Notes under the pieces: generated by a model | Told to the model about the DNA's origin: nothing | The model's input: the letters and a program-made list of their open reading frames with translations, nothing else | The model's database searches: none | Made by a program: the position numbers and the translations under genes | Source: Phytopseudomonas argentinensis | GTDB lineage: Bacteria > Pseudomonadota > Gammaproteobacteria > Pseudomonadales > Pseudomonadaceae | Length of the DNA: 64,000 nucleotides | Reading direction: 5' to 3' | Assembly: GCF_900113905.1 (NCBI RefSeq) | Contig: NZ_FORC01000003.1 | Span: 434,001 to 498,000 of the forward strand | Shown here: one piece after another, positions 63,595 to 64,000 of the stretch | Numbering within the stretch: position 1 is the first letter of the stretch | Layout: each line of letters starts with the position of its first letter

Positions 63595-64000
63595 CCTTTC
63601 GGCCCCTACTTGTGGATAACCCTATTGCAGGTACCGGGGCTCGATGTCGACGCACAGGCAAGTTATTGCAATGGCTGGCATCTGAGCCCCATTAGCTGGC
63701 CAGGTGAGCCCCCACCTGCGAACAGCGCCTGATCACCTGGCTTTCAAGACTCCTCCAGGAAAGCCACATCCCCCCTCTGTATCTACAGATACTTCTCGCA
63801 GCCCAACCGAGTCATGCCGCGCTCAGGGGTAATCTGCTGCCACCGCTATTTTCGGCAATGCATTCACAGGCAAAGATAAGACCTGTGGAAAACCTGACCT
63901 GAGCCCTGCCTATAACCCGGTGTCTAACCAAGGGATAAACCACCCTGTGAATAACCTGCCCTTTTACACACAGGCTGATCACCGCTGCCGCACACCCGCC
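63595..64000. other. 406-bp gap after mnmE with DnaA-box-like sequences
   Basis: No convincing gene is seen. It holds one perfect DnaA box complement (TGTGGATAA, 63611-63619) and near matches (TGTGGAAAA near 63892, GGGATAAAC near 63933 and TGTGAATAA near 63947). This looks like the 5' region of the expected mnmG (gidA), which would start beyond the window. Confidence 0.6.

Overview
The window is a high-GC (about 63-64%) chromosomal segment of a Pseudomonas species, read with the replication origin near its right end. Gene content and order from dnaA leftward (dnaA-dnaN-recF-gyrB, plsC-type acyltransferase, gmhB, glyS-glyQ, tag, LpxL/HtrB acyltransferase, PilZ protein, TPR protein, trkA, rsmB, fmt, def, tsaP, dprA, tsaC, qor, hemF, aroE) match, as I remember it, the PA0001-PA0025 block of P. 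aeruginosa in reverse orientation. To the right of dnaA lies oriC, followed by the usual rpmH-rnpA-yidD-yidC-mnmE block. No tRNA, rRNA, CRISPR array or intact transposase gene was seen.

Left part (1-13.7 kb). A catabolic cluster of unknown substrate (truncated Na+/solute symporter, four-Asp-box sialidase-fold protein, SDR oxidoreductase, DeoR regulator) is followed by a DUF3617 protein, a GNAT acetyltransferase and a one-domain voltage-gated cation channel. Next come a TAXI-type TRAP transporter operon (binding protein, fused permease, DUF1850 protein) and a DctB/DctD two-component system. A good sigma-54 promoter precedes the binding-protein gene, so the regulator and its target appear to be side by side.

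13-21.5 kb is a cobalamin (B12) locus: leftward cobL-cobK plus a 2Fe-2S ferredoxin-domain protein, and rightward cobG-cobH-cobI and a cbiG-cobJ fusion. The rightward arm is preceded by a cobalamin riboswitch whose aptamer is interrupted by a 156-bp palindromic element. No cbiD or cobF is present here.

21.5-46.7 kb is mostly conserved housekeeping DNA, interspersed with Pseudomonas palindromic repeats, two larger MITE-like palindromic elements, a frameshifted secreted-protein gene, a divergent LysR/MFS pair, a queuosine-precursor transporter with a probable preQ1-I riboswitch, an NlpC/P60 hydrolase and an orphan choline-binding protein.

46.9-52.7 kb is the most interesting segment. A compact six-gene operon sits between the conserved plsC-type gene and gyrB. 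It encodes a CDP-alcohol phosphatidyltransferase, an alpha/beta-hydrolase-methyltransferase fusion, a PAP2-like/dual-specificity-phosphatase fusion, a small membrane protein, an acylglycerolphosphate acyltransferase and a CDP-diglyceride synthase. It resembles the uncharacterised ynbABCD operon of E. coli and could form a complete pathway for an undescribed phospholipid or lipid-linked product.

52.8-64 kb is the origin region: gyrB, recF (carrying two perfect parS-like ParB sites within its coding sequence), dnaN, dnaA, oriC with at least four perfect DnaA boxes, and the ribosome/membrane-insertion genes to mnmE.
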